Assembly (NCBI RefSeq): GCF_025291715.1
Contig: NZ_JAMBIZ010000020.1
Location: 1-63,075, forward strand
Direction: 5' to 3'
Source: Metasolibacillus sp.
Lineage (GTDB): Bacteria > Bacillota > Bacilli > Bacillales_A > Planococcaceae
Length of the DNA stretch: 63,075 nucleotides
Of this stretch, positions 18,674 through 27,119 are shown piece after piece (positions within the stretch are counted from its first letter, which is position 1; each line of letters starts with the position of its first letter). The notes under the pieces were generated by a model. It was not told where the DNA came from. It made no database searches and saw only the letters and a list, made by a program, of their open reading frames with translations. Both the position numbers and the translations under genes were made by a program.

Positions 18674-18713
18674 AAGAAAGGTATGTTAGAAATATTTCTA
18701 ACATACCTTTCTT
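18674..18713. repeat. Perfect 40-bp palindrome without loop
   Basis: The two 20-base halves (18674-18693 and 18694-18713) are exact reverse complements. It stands about 140 bases after ytpA and 143 bases before the symporter start, with no following T run. Confidence 0.85.
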
Positions 18714-18856
18714 AGTTTGAAAGCTGATAAAATCTATCTTTTTTAAAATTTCACAATGCGAAATATTTAGAATTTTTTAAAAATGTATTGCATAAAAAAT
18801 GCATATGTAATATAGTAAACTTCAAAATAATACATTATTTTCAAAGGGGGATTTTA

Positions 18857-20389
18857 ATGGATTCAATTGTAAGTTTTTTGAATGATATTTTATGGGGACC
18901 ATGGTTTATTTATGGCATTATGTTAATCGGACTATTTTTCTCAATTATTACTCGTTTTTTACAAGTACGCCATATTAAAGACATGTTTGTACTGATGTTC
19001 AAAGGGGAGAAATCGGAAAAAGGTATTTCGTCATTCCAAGCGATGTCGATTGCTTTATCAGGACGTGTTGGTACAGGTAATATCGCAGGTACAGCAACTG
19101 CGATTGGTATGGGGGGACCTGGTGCTGTATTTTGGATGTGGGCAATCGCCTTTATTGGTGCTGCTACTGCTTATGTAGAGTCAACATTGGCTCAAATTTA
19201 TAAAGAAGAGAGAGAAACTGAATATCGTGGTGGTCCAGCCTTTTATATTGAAAAAGGAACTGGTCAGAAATGGTTTGGGGCTTTATTTGCTGTCGTAGCT
19301 GTTATTGCGATGTTAATTTTAATGCCAGGTGTACAATCAAATGCGATTTCGGGTGCAGTTGAGAACGCTTTCGGTACAGCACCTTGGATTACTGGTATTA
19401 TTATTGTTGTTTTATTAGGTGCTATCATTATCGGTGGTGTTAAATCGATTGCAAATGCAGCACAAATTATCGTGCCATTTATGGCGGCTGCTTATATTAT
19501 TATGGCATTCATCATTATTGCAATGAATGCTAGTGAAATTCCTACAGTAATTGGCTTAATTTTCTCAAGTGCATTTGGTGCACAAGAAATTTTTGGTGGT
19601 ATCATTGGCTCTGCCATTGCATGGGGTGTTAAGCGTGGTATTTATTCAAATGAAGCTGGTCAAGGGACTGGGGCTCACCCTGCAGCAGCAGCGGAAGTAT
19701 CTCACCCTGCAAAGCAAGGAATTGTACAGGCAGCATCTGTTTATATTGATACATTATTAATTTGTTCAGCAACAGCATTTATGATTTTATTTACAGGTAT
19801 GTATAATGTACATGATGAAAAAGCAGATCCAGTTGTTGTAGAGCACGAATCAAAAGAGTATGAAATTAATCCAACGATTTTTGTTGGTGAATTTGGTAAA
19901 GGTGAATACACTGGTGATACGCAAATTTCCTTTGCACAATCAATTGAAGCAGGGGCTGCTTACACACAGCATGCTGTAAATAGTGCACTTCCAGGGTTCG
20001 GTGGACCGTTCGTAGCAATTGCATTATTCTTCTTCGCATTTACAACAATTATGGCTTATTACTATATTGCTGAAACGAATGTTTCATATTTATTCTCAGG
20101 CAAAGCTGAAAAAATCGGTATTTGGATAGCCAAGTTTGCCATTTTAATTGCAGCATTTATGGGAACAGTCCGCACATCTGGTTTAGCTTGGGCTATGGGG
20201 GATGTTGGATTAGGCCTAATGGTATGGGTGAACGTTATCGCTATTTTACTGGTGATGAAGCCAGCGATTGTTGCATTAAAGGATTATGAGAAGCAGAAAA
20301 AAGAGGGCAAAGACCCACAATTCAATCCTACTGAGCTCGGTATTAAAAATGCAGATTTCTGGGTTGAGCGTAGTAAAAAATTAAAGTAA
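18857..20389 (+). CDS. Alanine/glycine:cation symporter family protein
   Basis: AgcS-family (sodium:alanine/glycine or glutamine) symporter of 510 residues with about ten to eleven membrane helices. Family signatures: SIALSGRVGTGNIAGTATAI, GGPGAVFWMWAIAFIGAAT, the extracellular-gate region YRGGPAFYIEKG and GVKRGIYSNEAGQGTGAHPA. ATG 18857 follows AAAGGGGG; upstream in-frame codons to 18788 lack an RBS. Which amino acid is carried cannot be told (homologues: AlsT, GlnT). The long untranslated region includes the 40-bp palindrome. Confidence 0.93.
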   Translation: MDSIVSFLNDILWGPWFIYGIMLIGLFFSIITRFLQVRHIKDMFVLMFKGEKSEKGISSFQAMSIALSGRVGTGNIAGTATAIGMGGPGAVFWMWAIAFIGAATAYVESTLAQIYKEERETEYRGGPAFYIEKGTGQKWFGALFAVVAVIAMLILMPGVQSNAISGAVENAFGTAPWITGIIIVVLLGAIIIGGVKSIANAAQIIVPFMAAAYIIMAFIIIAMNASEIPTVIGLIFSSAFGAQEIFGGIIGSAIAWGVKRGIYSNEAGQGTGAHPAAAAEVSHPAKQGIVQAASVYIDTLLICSATAFMILFTGMYNVHDEKADPVVVEHESKEYEINPTIFVGEFGKGEYTGDTQISFAQSIEAGAAYTQHAVNSALPGFGGPFVAIALFFFAFTTIMAYYYIAETNVSYLFSGKAEKIGIWIAKFAILIAAFMGTVRTSGLAWAMGDVGLGLMVWVNVIAILLVMKPAIVALKDYEKQKKEGKDPQFNPTELGIKNADFWVERSKKLK

Positions 20390-20441
20390 GGCTGCATTCA
20401 ATGATAGTTCTACAATTCATTAATATGGGCTAAATAGAGAT

Positions 20442-20499
20442 AACAGGTGCTTGAAAAGCGTGTTAGTGCATGCTTTTCAGACACCTGTTTGCTGTTTTA
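20442..20499 (+). terminator. Terminator-like hairpin of a repeat family
   Basis: 18-bp inverted repeat (20442-20459 with 20472-20489, two mismatches) after the symporter gene. Sequence from TTTTCAGACA through the following GTTTGCT and T-run (20474-20499) is nearly the same as 46724-46749, 23 of 26 bases by hand count, which suggests a shared repeat origin. Confidence 0.7.
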
Positions 20500-20579
20500 A
20501 TGAGAAGAGATAAGCAGAAATTTTGTTGGTATTTTCCCCTCGTTCCACCAAATATGACTTTCCGTAGAGGAGAACATGA

Positions 20580-20894
20580 CGTGCTGTCCAACTTGTAAAA
20601 CTCTTTTTTGCTCTTGGTAGGATTACAAATAGTAAAGTAGTTGTAGATGATTTACCTGGTGTGAAGGATGAGGCAGGCGAGCTAATTGATGCAGCTAACA
20701 AAGGTGTTTGGAGCTTCGACGATATATATGGGGAGCTAGAACAGCTTGTTGCAGGTGAAAAAGTAGGACGTCAGCAACAAGAGGACATCACATTCTTTAA
20801 ATCGGTTGGAGCCTCTTATTATGATTTAGCTGTAGCACAAGGTGTTTATAAAAAAGCGTTAACACTGCAAATTGGGAAAACAGTAGAGCTTTAA
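20580..20894 (+). pseudogene. Ornithine cyclodeaminase / mu-crystallin remnant
   Basis: Only the last third of an OCD/mu-crystallin family protein remains. The frame open from about 20580 reads SKVVVDDLPGVKDEAGELID, then DIYGELEQLVAGEKVGR, then ITFFKSVGASYYDLAVAQGV and a terminal VEL, which is the characteristic C-terminus of the family. A TGA stands in frame at 20577, and no N-terminal Rossmann or catalytic region precedes it. An ATG at 20661 has no good RBS. I read this as a decayed gene, not a functional short protein. Confidence 0.78.
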
Positions 20895-20936
20895 AGGGGT
20901 GTTCCGAAGCGACTTAGGCTTCGGAAGCACCCCTTT
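20893..20936. terminator. Bidirectional terminator
   Basis: Strong GC-rich hairpin (20893-20910 with 20918-20936) flanked by A and T runs, between the OCD remnant and the convergent pbuE. Confidence 0.8.
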
Positions 20937-20943
20937 TGCTCTG

Positions 20944-22116
20944 CTAATTACTATGTTGCTCTGCTACTTGTGCAGAAGAAGAGCCTTTTAATGAAATGGC
21001 CGCACAGCCTAATGCTGCTAGCGCAAAAATAGCGCCAAAGATGGATAAATAAATAGCCGATGATGTAAAGGCGAATACAACACCACCAACTGCCGAGCCA
21101 ATGGAAATACCGATTTGTAGTGCAGCTGTATTTAAGCTTTGCTGAACGTCGGATGTTTTTGGGGCAATTTGAATTAAATATGCCTGTAATGGTGGTGTTA
21201 AAGCCCAGCTTAGTGCACCCCAAAATACAGTGATAATTAAAAATAACGGCAATGATACGATTGTAAATGGAATTAACAATAATACAATTGCAAATGCTGA
21301 CACAACAAATAAAATGGTTTTTTTCGTGCCAAGTTTCCCATTTAACCAGCTACCAAGCGCATTCCCGCTTACAGAGGAGACACCGAATAATAAATAACAA
21401 GCGCTAATCCATGAAGCGCTCATATCAAAGGCTTCAACTAAAAACGCAGTTAAATATGCATAGAGCATATAGTGCCCTGCTAGCATAAATAATGTTGTAA
21501 ATTGTGCGCTTAAAATTTTTACATCTGCTAATGATTTAATCTGCGCTTTTAATGGAAGTATTTCAGCAACAGGCATTCTTTCTAGGAAAATAATATTTAA
21601 AATAATCGATAAAACCGATAGTACCGCAATTCCTAAAAAGACGGAGCGCCAGCCGAATGATTCTGTAATAAAAATGCCAAGTGGCACACCGATAACAAGG
21701 GCTGAGCTGACACCGATAAAGACATAGCTCAATGCTTTTGCACGGTAGCGTGGCTCAACGATTTTCGCCGCAATTGTTAACGATAAAACAATAACAAGCG
21801 CTGTACTCATTGCAGAAACAATACGGGCAATCATAACGATTGTAAATGTCGGGCTGACATACATCATTAAATTACTTAAAGCAAAAATAACTAATGCAAT
21901 AATAAATAGCTGCTTTCGTTCAATTTTGGCTGTTAACGATAAAAGTATCGGCGCAGATAGGGCATAAATAAAGGCGAAAACAGTAATCAACTGTCCTGCT
22001 GTCGCAATGGATACGTTTAAATCCTCTGCAATGCTAGGCAAAATCCCTCCAACGATTAATTCAACTAAACCAACTGCAAATGCAGTGATGGACAGAATAT
22101 ATACTCTCCAATTCAT
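20944..22116 (-). CDS. pbuE: Purine base/nucleoside efflux pump
   Basis: Major facilitator (DHA1) exporter of 390 residues with twelve predicted helices. It follows B. subtilis PbuE closely from the start (VGLVELIVGGILPSIAEDL, then SAGQLI-type helix 2 and LTAKIERKQL) to FWGALSWALTPPLQAYLIQ near helix 10. PbuE exports hypoxanthine/adenine and related compounds. The identification is strengthened by the adenine riboswitch in its leader. ATG 22116 is chosen because AAGGAAGG is about ten bases upstream; the TTG at 22125 is too close to it. Confidence 0.9.
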   Translation of the reverse strand: MNWRVYILSITAFAVGLVELIVGGILPSIAEDLNVSIATAGQLITVFAFIYALSAPILLSLTAKIERKQLFIIALVIFALSNLMMYVSPTFTIVMIARIVSAMSTALVIVLSLTIAAKIVEPRYRAKALSYVFIGVSSALVIGVPLGIFITESFGWRSVFLGIAVLSVLSIILNIIFLERMPVAEILPLKAQIKSLADVKILSAQFTTLFMLAGHYMLYAYLTAFLVEAFDMSASWISACYLLFGVSSVSGNALGSWLNGKLGTKKTILFVVSAFAIVLLLIPFTIVSLPLFLIITVFWGALSWALTPPLQAYLIQIAPKTSDVQQSLNTAALQIGISIGSAVGGVVFAFTSSAIYLSIFGAIFALAALGCAAISLKGSSSAQVAEQHSN

Positions 22117-22147
22117 TTTTATCAATCCTTCCTTTCAAAATAAAAAA

Positions 22148-22236
22148 AACTTCCGATTACAAAAATAAAAATTTTTGTAATCAGAAGTTTACGGTTTCTG
22201 GTAGAGACCCTCAATCCATATTATTGAGGTTATACA
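22148..22236 (-). ncRNA. Adenine (purine) riboswitch with terminator
   Basis: Read on the minus strand. P1 is TGTA/TACA, P2 is CCTCAA...TTGAGG (22224-22229 and 22209-22214 on plus), J2/3 is GTCTCTACC, P3 is a hairpin closed by CAGAA...TTCTG, then GATTACA. The base equivalent to position 74 is U (22180), which selects adenine over guanine (C in GACTA). The 3' strand of P3 and P1 is shared with a terminator hairpin (22171-22189 with 22148-22166) ending in a U run, so adenine binding should prevent termination and switch pbuE on, as in B. subtilis. Confidence 0.92.
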
Positions 22237-22242
22237 TTTGTT

Positions 22243-22271
22243 ATCCTAGCATAAAGTGAGTCGTCTGACAA
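22243..22271 (-). promoter_or_regulatory. Promoter of pbuE
   Basis: On the minus strand TTGTCA (22266-22271), a 17-base spacer and TAGGAT (22243-22248), placed just before the purine aptamer. Confidence 0.7.
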
Positions 22272-22277
22272 CCCATT

Positions 22278-23909
22278 TTATTTTAGCTGCTGCATATGAT
22301 AAAAAATGCCCTGTTTTTTAATCAGCTCATCGTAATGGTCTGCTTCTACAAGCTGATGCTCGTAGATGACAAAAATGCGGTCAAAGAGGGCAAGGGCATC
22401 AAGCTTATGTGTAATACAAATAACCGTTTGTGGCAATGTGAGTAACAACTCCGTACAATGTGTTGTTAATGAGCCGTCTAAATGTGCAAATGGCTCATCC
22501 AATAAATAAATGGGCGCATCGCGCAGTAAGACGCGGGCAAGTGCTAGACGCTGCTGCTCCCCACCTGATAAATTGCGCGCATTTTCCAATACCTCTTGCT
22601 CAAGTGAAAAGGGGAGCTGCAATTGCTCTAACAGTTGCTCCATTTGTCCGGCCTCTTTCTCACTTAATAAATTTTCCTTAATTGTGCCGCTAAAGAAATG
22701 ATTATGCTGTAGCATAATGCCCATTTGACTCCATAGCTGTTCATGCTGAATTTGTGCAGTATTGTCCCCATTCCATAAAATTTCTCCATTGCTTGGCTGC
22801 AAATTTTGAATTAACAGTTGGAACAAGGTCGATTTTCCTGCACCGCTTGGCCCAACAATGGCAATTTTTTCACCAGCATTAATCGTAAATGAAATATCCT
22901 GCAATGCTTGAAAATCACTATTTGGGTAGCGATAGCTGACATTATTAGCTTGCACTGTTTGCAATTGTCCTTGCGGCAAAGCTTGTGTTGATATTGCTGC
23001 AGCATTAAATGCTGTTAAACGATCAAAGGCATCCTTTGCTTTTGCTTTATGCAAAGGGACTGTGCCAAGCGGGATTGCTACCTCAAAAACAGTTAATGCA
23101 ATTAATAGTAGCATCGCTAAATAAAGCCCGTCTAAAGCCCCAGTGGTTACAAAATAAGCACCGAGAATGACGACCGCAAAGGCGGTTGATAAGGCGGTTG
23201 CTTGATTGACAAGCTGTGACTTTAACGCCTGTTTTTCTTCGTTTTGTATATTTTGCTCAAAATCAAGGCTGAGCTGCTGTAGTGCTTGCTCTGCAGCAGG
23301 GCGTTTCCCTGCAACTGTTAAATCGGTTAAGCCGTAAAAATATTCCGTCAAGCTTTCTGTGTAGTGCTGCTGGCTTGTTATTTCTTTTGGCTTTTGCCAA
23401 AGCAACGGCAAAATTATGCTGCAGAGAATAACGCTAACAAGCAACAGCAATGTAATCCAAATTGAAAACCAAATAGTAAATAGCATTGTGCCGAAAAAAA
23501 CGAGCAATGCAACGAGCGGTGGATAGGCAACGCGTAAAAAATATTGCTGTAATGTATCAACATCCTTCGTCATACGCGTTAATAAATCGCCCCCTCGGTA
23601 GCTCGAAAGTAAAGAGTGTGCATATGGTTGCAAGCTTTGGAAAAAGCGGAGGCGAATTTTTTCTAGCAACGAAAAAGTAACACGATGTGAAATATAGCGC
23701 TCCGCATATTTGCTTGCCGATTTCGCCACACCAAACAATTTTAAAAAGGCGGTTAAAATTAAAATGATATAAAACGGTGGCAATAATGCTGCCTTGGAAA
23801 TTAGAAAGCCGCTTTGTGCAAAGAGTGCCACCGCTGTTAGGCCACTGATTGTGCCAGCTAAAAGGGCGAGTAAAAAGTCTCTTTTTTCACTTAAAATCAT
23901 TTGCCACAT
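22278..23909 (-). CDS. cydC: Thiol reductant ABC exporter subunit CydC
   Basis: Half-transporter of 543 residues: a six-helix membrane domain (about 1-300) and a nucleotide-binding domain (Walker A GPSGAGKST, signature LSGGEQQR, Walker B PIYLLDEP, switch His in ICITHK). With CydD it exports cysteine/glutathione and supports haem insertion during cytochrome bd assembly. Its start overlaps the cydD stop by 13 bases, after GAGGTG. It faces away from cydABS, unlike the cydABCD operon of B. subtilis. Confidence 0.92.
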   Translation of the reverse strand: MWQMILSEKRDFLLALLAGTISGLTAVALFAQSGFLISKAALLPPFYIILILTAFLKLFGVAKSASKYAERYISHRVTFSLLEKIRLRFFQSLQPYAHSLLSSYRGGDLLTRMTKDVDTLQQYFLRVAYPPLVALLVFFGTMLFTIWFSIWITLLLLVSVILCSIILPLLWQKPKEITSQQHYTESLTEYFYGLTDLTVAGKRPAAEQALQQLSLDFEQNIQNEEKQALKSQLVNQATALSTAFAVVILGAYFVTTGALDGLYLAMLLLIALTVFEVAIPLGTVPLHKAKAKDAFDRLTAFNAAAISTQALPQGQLQTVQANNVSYRYPNSDFQALQDISFTINAGEKIAIVGPSGAGKSTLFQLLIQNLQPSNGEILWNGDNTAQIQHEQLWSQMGIMLQHNHFFSGTIKENLLSEKEAGQMEQLLEQLQLPFSLEQEVLENARNLSGGEQQRLALARVLLRDAPIYLLDEPFAHLDGSLTTHCTELLLTLPQTVICITHKLDALALFDRIFVIYEHQLVEADHYDELIKKQGIFYHMQQLK

Positions 23910-25534
23910 GCTGCTTCACCTCTTTCCAGTTGACCGTTCCGTACTTCATAAATTGCATCTGCATGTGCAATGCTTTCATGACGATGTGCAACAATAATGA
24001 CGGTGCTACGATGATGGAACTGCTTAATAAGCTGATGAACGGCTTCGGCTGTTTGCACATCAAGTGCAGCAGTTGGTTCATCTAGCAATAAAATAGATGG
24101 CTGCTTTAACCATGCTCTTGCTAAAGCGATGCGCTGTTGCTCCCCACCTGATAAGCCAAGCCCACCTTCGCCAATTTTTGTGTCAAAGCCATTGGCAAGC
24201 TGCTTAAACCATGTTATTAACTGCACTTGCTGCAATGCTTCAAGCAACTGCTTCTCTGAATAATTGCCACCCATTTGTAAATTTTCTCGCAATGTCGTTG
24301 CAAATAAATACGGTTTTTGCGAAACGAGCATCATTTCTTGCCGCCATTGTTGCTCATCAACTGTTGATTGGGGCTTGCCGTTGATAAGTAGCTGTCCAGT
24401 ATCAGGCTTCATTAATGCTGCGAGCATATGCAAAATCGTCGTTTTTCCGTGTCCAGATGGTCCAACAATGGCGATTGTTTGTTTTGCTGGAATCATCAAG
24501 GTAATTGGACCAATTGCTTGCTGCTCGTATTGAATCAAAGCATCCTTTAATGCGAGGGAAGGTGCTTCAGAAAAAGCTTCTGTTCCCCATGTAGGTGCAC
24601 GCTTCGGCTCATGAAGTGCCTCCTGTAAAATTTCTGCCGCTGCTAGGCTACCACGTCCTGTGTGAAAGGCTGCGCCAAGCTCCTTCAATGCTTGGTAATA
24701 TTCAGGTGCTAATGTTAAAACGAAAAAGGCTGGTGCAAAGGCAAGCGTTTGGAAGACAATCATGCGAAAGCCGATTTCCAGTGCAACAAGGCCGATACCA
24801 AGCGTTGTAATCAGCTCAATAAACAATGTAGAGGCAAAGGCAATTTTTAAAACAGTTAGTGTTGCGGCTGAAAATTGCTTGTTATGCTCATTCAGCTTGA
24901 GCTCTTGCTCACGCGCTTTACCAAATAATTTTAATGTTTGTAGACCGTAGAGCATTTCTAAAAATGTGCTGGAAAAGCGATTCATTTTCGTTAGCTGTTG
25001 TTCCACTTTTGCCTTTGTTTGAATGCCAACTAAAATATACGTTAAAGGAATAAACGGTGCTGTAATTAACATAATAACAGCACTTGTTGGATGCACGAAA
25101 AACAATGAGATAACAATGATTGCAGGTAGCATCAACGTTTTAATAAATTGTGGGATATATTGCGCATAATAAGCATGCAGCTCCTGTACCGTATGCTGTA
25201 AAATAGCAATTTTTTCGCCAGCAGGCTTGGCAGATGGCGTAGACCAATGTGCCAATAATTGTTGACGCACCTTCGTTTTGACGCTTCCTGCATAGCGATT
25301 CGCAGCAAGCTGCATGAAAGCCTGTGTTGCAAGCCTCACGCAAATTGCGACAGCTAAAAGTGCCGCATAAGGCCATATCACTTCAAAGGATGCTTTGTTG
25401 ATAAAGACGCTATCCACAATTTTGACGATACTATACGCTTGCCCAATAATCGCACTAGCGAGCAGCAAGCTAAACAACATAAAAAGTGTAATATATTTTT
25501 TTTCTGAAAATGCGAGCTGCCTGAGCCAAGCCAT
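23897..25534 (-). CDS. cydD: Thiol reductant ABC exporter subunit CydD
   Basis: Half-transporter of 545 residues with an N-terminal membrane domain and a C-terminal ATPase (Walker A GPSGHGKTT, signature LSGGEQQRIAL, Walker B ILLLDEPTAALD, switch His in IIVAHRHE). The partner of CydC in cytochrome bd maturation. The AAGGAGG site is directly next to repeat copy C, so the repeat hairpin forms the end of its 5' untranslated region, 15 bases before the start codon. Confidence 0.92.
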   Translation of the reverse strand: MAWLRQLAFSEKKYITLFMLFSLLLASAIIGQAYSIVKIVDSVFINKASFEVIWPYAALLAVAICVRLATQAFMQLAANRYAGSVKTKVRQQLLAHWSTPSAKPAGEKIAILQHTVQELHAYYAQYIPQFIKTLMLPAIIVISLFFVHPTSAVIMLITAPFIPLTYILVGIQTKAKVEQQLTKMNRFSSTFLEMLYGLQTLKLFGKAREQELKLNEHNKQFSAATLTVLKIAFASTLFIELITTLGIGLVALEIGFRMIVFQTLAFAPAFFVLTLAPEYYQALKELGAAFHTGRGSLAAAEILQEALHEPKRAPTWGTEAFSEAPSLALKDALIQYEQQAIGPITLMIPAKQTIAIVGPSGHGKTTILHMLAALMKPDTGQLLINGKPQSTVDEQQWRQEMMLVSQKPYLFATTLRENLQMGGNYSEKQLLEALQQVQLITWFKQLANGFDTKIGEGGLGLSGGEQQRIALARAWLKQPSILLLDEPTAALDVQTAEAVHQLIKQFHHRSTVIIVAHRHESIAHADAIYEVRNGQLERGEAACGK

Positions 25535-25549
25535 GTTGTATCCTCCTTA

Positions 25550-25588
25550 ATTGTGTGGGTGCCAGGCACACACACAATTCTGACAATT
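25550..25588 (-). repeat. Dispersed palindromic repeat, copy C
   Basis: On the minus strand it reads AATTGTCAG (25588-25580), then a spacer base and the full 29-nt palindrome (25578-25550) identical to copy A. It occupies the divergent cydD/cydA promoter region. Confidence 0.85.
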
Positions 25589-25608
25589 AACTACTATTAA
25601 GGTATACT
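25580..25608 (+). promoter_or_regulatory. Candidate promoter of cydA
   Basis: CTGACA (25580-25585), a 17-base spacer and TATACT (25603-25608). The -35 hexamer lies inside the flank of repeat copy C. I saw no convincing Rex operator in the 175-base leader that follows. Confidence 0.6.
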
Positions 25609-25784
25609 AAGTTTGTGCTTTTTGAAAAGGAATACACTTGCAAGAATCAGCGTTTTTTGCGCTTTGTGACAAATTTCTGTATGTCGAATATGTGAATATG
25701 TACGGAAGCAAAGTAACGACAATAGATTACGCTTATATTTAATGCTACGATGAAGGAAAAATAGGCAATAAAGGAGTGAGGGAA

Positions 25785-27119
25785 GTGGATTCTGTTTTTT
25801 GGAGTAGGGCTTTAACGGAGCTGACGCTATCGTTCCATATTATTTTTGCAACAATTGGTGTCGGTGTGCCGTTAATGATTTTAATTGCACAATATGTAGG
25901 TTATAAGAAAAATGATATGCATTATACGATGATGGCTAGACGTTGGGCACGAGGCTTTACAATTACCGTAGCGGTTGGGGTTGTAACAGGTACGATTATT
26001 GGCTTGCAGCTATCGTTATTATGGCCACAGTTTATGGAAATGGCTGGGCAAGTGATTGCATTACCGTTATTCATGGAGACATTTGCATTCTTCTTTGAGG
26101 CGATTTTCCTTGGCATTTATTTATATACTTGGGACCGTTTTAAAAATCCAAAATATCATATGTTGCTGCTAATCCCTGTAAGTATTGGCGCTTCGATGTC
26201 CGCTCTTTTTATTACGATTGTTAACGCTTTTATGAATGCACCGCAAGGCTTTACGGTAAAGGGTGATGCATTAATCGATATTCAGCCGTTTATGGCGATG
26301 TTTACACCTGCGATGCCCACAAAGGTTGGGCATGTTTTAACGACAGGCTATATGACGGTTGCCTTTATTCTTGCAGCGATTGCTGCCTATAAATTATTGC
26401 GCGGTGAAAACCACGTCTATCATAAAAAAGCACTTGTTTTGACGATGAAGCTAGGCTTAATTTTTGCACTCGCTTCAGCAGTTGTTGGCGATTTTTCTGC
26501 AAAGTATTTAGCGGAGTACCAGCCTGAAAAACTAGCTGCGGCAGAATGGCATTTTGAAACAGAAGAGGGTGCCGACTTAATTTTATTCGGTGTGCTAGAT
26601 GACGGTGAAGTGAAATATGAAATTCGCTTACCGAAGCTGCTTAGCTTCTTATCGCATACCGATTTTAACGCAGAGGTAATTGGGCTCGACCAATATCCAA
26701 AGGATGAGCATCCACCCCTTATTATCCATTACTTCTTTGATACGATGGTAGGGATAGGTGTCTTTATGATTTTACTGTCTGCTGCCTTTGTGCTTGGCAA
26801 ATGGAGAAGCTGGTCATGGGTTGAAGCAAGGTGGTTTAGATGGCTTATCGTGTTAGGGGGACCGCTATCCGTTATCGCCATTGAAGCGGGCTGGTGGCTT
26901 GCTGAAATGGGGCGTCAGCCATGGATTTTATACGGCATTATGCGCACATCAGAAGGGGCAACAACCGCCACAGGTGTTGAATATTTATTTATCGCCTTTG
27001 CCGTTGTCTACTTTATTTTAGGTGTCGGCAGTGTCGTTATTTTACAGCGCATGTTCAAAAATAATCCGATTGAGAAGGAATTAAATTCAAGACAGGACGG
27101 TGAAGGCTCATGGCATTAG
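25785..27119 (+). CDS. cydA: Cytochrome bd menaquinol oxidase subunit I
   Basis: Haem-carrying subunit of cytochrome bd, 444 residues, about nine helices, with the short Q-loop type of Bacilli. Conserved histidines include that in LTLSFHIIFATIGVG near the N terminus (high-spin haem side) and H in KVGHVLTTGYMTV; quinol-loop residues surround KLLSFLSHTDFNAEVIGLDQ. It reduces O2 to water with electrons from menaquinol. The start is GTG 25785, eight bases after AAGGAG; an in-frame GTG at 25776 overlaps that site. It overlaps cydB. Confidence 0.95.
   Translation: MDSVFWSRALTELTLSFHIIFATIGVGVPLMILIAQYVGYKKNDMHYTMMARRWARGFTITVAVGVVTGTIIGLQLSLLWPQFMEMAGQVIALPLFMETFAFFFEAIFLGIYLYTWDRFKNPKYHMLLLIPVSIGASMSALFITIVNAFMNAPQGFTVKGDALIDIQPFMAMFTPAMPTKVGHVLTTGYMTVAFILAAIAAYKLLRGENHVYHKKALVLTMKLGLIFALASAVVGDFSAKYLAEYQPEKLAAAEWHFETEEGADLILFGVLDDGEVKYEIRLPKLLSFLSHTDFNAEVIGLDQYPKDEHPPLIIHYFFDTMVGIGVFMILLSAAFVLGKWRSWSWVEARWFRWLIVLGGPLSVIAIEAGWWLAEMGRQPWILYGIMRTSEGATTATGVEYLFIAFAVVYFILGVGSVVILQRMFKNNPIEKELNSRQDGEGSWH

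Noticed and set aside
20477-20701. Minus-strand frame of 74 codons between the symporter and the OCD remnant
   Set aside because: It lies antisense to a recognisable OCD fragment and a hairpin, lacks an RBS and has a low-complexity Ser-rich start.
25655-25700. Rex operator upstream of cydA
   Set aside because: TTGTGACAAATTTCTGT has only one good half site; the inverted half is missing.
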